Both the position numbers and the translations under genes were made by a program. The notes below the pieces were generated by a model, which worked only from the letters and a program-made list of their open reading frames with translations, made no database searches and was not told the origin of the DNA. 5,230 bases of DNA from an uncultured Oscillospiraceae bacterium. GTDB taxonomy: Bacteria; Bacillota; Clostridia; Oscillospirales; Oscillospiraceae. Shown piece after piece: positions 4,585-5,230 of this stretch. The stretch covers positions 1 through 5,230 of the forward strand of contig CAKTVN010000133.1 of the NCBI GenBank assembly GCA_934623545.1, given 5' to 3'. Each line of letters begins with the position of its first letter. The stretch's first letter is position 1.

Positions 4585-4675
4585 TTTGCTGTTCCTTCCC
4601 AACTCTTATAGACGTTCTTCACCCATCTTCTGCCGGTGTCTGAACTGTTTTCTTTTGTTCCCCTTCGATGGTCTT

Positions 4676-4704
4676 ATTGTACTATATGTTTAACCATAGA
4701 GCAA
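4676..4704 (-). promoter_or_regulatory. promoter of the leftward operon
   Basis: Read leftward, TTGCTC (4704-4699) and TACAAT (4681-4676) are exactly 17 bases apart. The -10 is a 5/6 match and the -35 a 3/6 match to the sigma-70 consensus. The first operator dyad fills the spacer, so a bound repressor would block it. Confidence 0.5.
4684..4699. promoter_or_regulatory. operator dyad 1
   Basis: ATATGTTTAACCATAG is an imperfect dyad centred on TTAA. It matches the inverse of the third site at most positions and lies in the spacer of the leftward promoter. Confidence 0.55.
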
Positions 4705-4717
4705 GATGGGATATTGC

Positions 4718-4733
4718 ACAAGATTAACCATAT
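4718..4733. promoter_or_regulatory. operator dyad 2 (half-site conserved)
   Basis: ACAAGATTAACCATAT keeps the right half AACCATAT of the motif, but its left half is degenerate. It lies between the two promoters, its centre 34 bp from site 1 and 33 bp from site 3. Confidence 0.5.
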
Positions 4734-4750
4734 AGAATTGGATATTTTGT

Positions 4751-4766
4751 ATATGGTTAATCATAT
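4751..4766. promoter_or_regulatory. operator dyad 3
   Basis: ATATGGTTAATCATAT is the best dyad, symmetric in seven of eight base pairs around TTAA. It covers the predicted -35 region of the repressor gene, which suggests autoregulation. Confidence 0.6.
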
Positions 4767-4782
4767 TAAAATGTGATAGAAT
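4754..4782 (+). promoter_or_regulatory. promoter of the repressor gene
   Basis: TAGAAT (4777-4782) is preceded by TGA, making an extended -10 element. A weak TGGTTA (4754-4759) lies 17 bases upstream. The transcript would begin near 4789, giving a leader of only about 19 bases that carries the ribosome site. Confidence 0.5.
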
Positions 4783-4807
4783 ATATGCGACGGAAGGAAG
4801 TGATTAC

Positions 4808-5005
4808 TTGGCACCAAGCGATGCACAAAAAAGAGCCTCTGCAAAATACCAGCGCGAGAACATCGCAAGCCTTGCTTGCCGGGTCAAAAAGGAGCAGGCC
4901 GAGAAGTTTAAAACCTACTGCGCAGAGATCGGCAAGACTTCGAATGCGGTCTTGCGTGATTATGTTTTAGACTGCATTGGCGAAAAGCAAGAAGCCGGGG
5001 AATAA
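4808..5005 (+). CDS. ribbon-helix-helix (Arc/CopG-like) transcriptional repressor
   Basis: This 65-residue protein starts at a TTG 7 bases after GAAGGAAG (4793-4800). After a basic N-terminal arm (MAPSDAQKRASAKYQRE), residues 18-26 (NIASLACRV) form the beta strand that would insert into the major groove. Residues 28-41 form helix A (KEQAEKFKTYCAEI), GKTSN is the turn with the usual Ser capping position, and NAVLRDYVLDCI forms helix B. Length and layout fit dimeric Arc/CopG repressors. It is divergent from the leftward operon, and three dyads lie between them with one at each promoter, so it probably represses itself and the operon. An antitoxin role is unlikely because no toxin gene is adjacent. 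The terminator stem overlaps its last codons. Confidence 0.8.
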   Translation: MAPSDAQKRASAKYQRENIASLACRVKKEQAEKFKTYCAEIGKTSNAVLRDYVLDCIGEKQEAGE

Positions 5006-5027
5006 ACCTCGGCTTCTTGCTCTTTTT
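4986..5027 (+). terminator. terminator overlapping the end of the repressor gene
   Basis: AGCAAGAAGCCGGGG (4986-5000) pairs with CCTCGGCTTCTTGCT (5007-5021), one G-T pair included, around a six-base AATAAA loop. TCTTTTT follows. The stop codon lies in the loop and the left arm is coding, so translating ribosomes could influence hairpin folding. Confidence 0.85.
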
Positions 5028-5035
5028 AGGGGCGG

Positions 5036-5079
5036 TATGGGTTTTTGTATGGGTTTCTTCTTCGTGTCCCAAAATGGGT
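5036..5079. repeat. ATGGGT repeats between repressor and tRNA
   Basis: TATGGGTTT occurs at 5036-5044 and 5048-5056, and ATGGGT again at 5074-5079. Short direct repeats next to a tRNA attachment site are where arm-type integrase sites would be expected. Nothing else is seen in 5028-5113. Confidence 0.35.
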
Positions 5080-5113
5080 AGAGCGGGAAATCGGCTGAAA
5101 AATTGCATAAGAA

Positions 5114-5158
5114 CAACAAAAACCGCTTAAATCATTTCGATTCAAGCGGTTTTTGTTG
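5114..5158 (-). terminator. terminator after tRNA-Thr, T-rich in both directions
   Basis: CAACAAAAACCGCTT (5114-5128) pairs perfectly with AAGCGGTTTTTGTTG (5144-5158), and AATC/GATT extends the stem inside the loop. The T run is within the stem arm on either strand. It directly abuts the CCA end of the leftward tRNA and most likely terminates its transcript; it can also stop rightward transcription. Confidence 0.75.
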
Positions 5159-5230
5159 GAGCTGCTGGGCAGATTCGAACTGCCGACCTCGTCATTACCA
5201 ATGACGCGCTCTACCGACTGAGCTACAGCA
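5157..5230 (-). tRNA. tRNA-Thr (anticodon GGT), lacking its first two bases at the window edge
   Basis: Read leftward it shows a D-arm (TAGCTCAGTCGGTAGAGC), the anticodon stem CGTCA/TGACG with loop TTGGTAA and hence anticodon GGT for ACC and ACU threonine codons, and a T-arm with GGCAGTTCGAATCTGCC. The acceptor 3' strand CAGCAGC is followed by discriminator T and an encoded CCA (5157-5159). The acceptor 5' strand should read GCTGCTG; only TGCTG is inside the window. Its 3' end points toward the element, as in elements integrated at tRNA 3' ends. Confidence 0.95.

Larger units (their letters stand above)
4420..4670 (-). promoter_or_regulatory. long untranslated leader of the leftward operon
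   Basis: About 250 bases separate the predicted start of leftward transcription from the first secure ATG. Apart from the candidate small ORF I see no gene. The inverted repeat GGGCTG/CAGCCC (4446-4451 with 4466-4471) lies some 30 bases from the start codon and could affect translation. No known riboswitch is recognised. Confidence 0.4.

Noticed and set aside
4808..5005. Antitoxin of a toxin-antitoxin pair
   Set aside because: The ribbon-helix-helix fold would allow it, but no toxin gene follows; a strong terminator closes the transcript directly after this gene.
5036..5079. CRISPR array
   Set aside because: The ATGGGT repeats are only 6-9 bp long and irregularly spaced; no repeats of 25-35 bp with uniform spacers occur anywhere in the window.

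Overview
The window is about 5.2 kb of accessory DNA from a moderately GC-rich Firmicute. Strong AAGGAGG-type Shine-Dalgarno sites, frequent TTG and GTG starts, tightly overlapping genes and the look of the proteins suggest a gut Clostridia member, probably Oscillospiraceae/Ruminococcaceae. That placement is an inference from style, not a proven assignment. The region reads as one end of a small prophage, prophage remnant or phage-satellite-like element lying against a tRNA-Thr gene.

Bases 1-2418 form a rightward cassette of phage late-type genes: the end of a sigma-70-region-4-like regulator, a helix-turn-helix protein of small-terminase type, two small unknown proteins, a 223-residue unknown phage protein, a 39-residue membrane protein and an HK97-gp10-type head-tail protein. 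Neighbours overlap by 4-14 nt or sit a few bases apart, as in one transcript. No large terminase, portal, protease, major capsid or tail gene is present between the small-terminase-like gene and gp10. The cassette ends in a hairpin-rich intergenic stretch (2419-2739) that holds a ribosome binding site with no start codon behind it, a rightward terminator and, facing it, the terminator of the leftward operon.

Bases 2740-4419 form a leftward operon of six small genes, read from right to left: a coiled-coil protein, a phage replication-organiser-like N-terminal protein whose reading frame is broken at a 10-bp tandem duplication, a 117-residue unknown, a 56-residue helical protein, a 97-residue unknown and a 61-residue Cys-rich protein with an AT-hook-like motif. 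Its leader of about 250 nt (4420-4670) carries terminator-like hairpins in the opposite orientation and one candidate small ORF.

Bases 4676-5027 form a control switch. An Arc/CopG-like ribbon-helix-helix repressor gene (4808-5005) is transcribed rightward, away from the leftward operon. Between the two promoters lie three copies of a 16-bp dyad related to ATATGGTTAATCATAT, with centres 34 and 33 bp apart. The outer copies sit on the two predicted promoters, so the repressor probably controls both itself and the operon.

Bases 5028-5230 hold repeated ATGGGT motifs, a bidirectional-looking terminator and a leftward tRNA-Thr(GGT) that lacks only its first two bases at the window edge. The tRNA 3' end points at the element, the geometry expected for integration at a tRNA 3' end. 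No integrase and no second attachment copy lie in the window, so integration there is a hypothesis.
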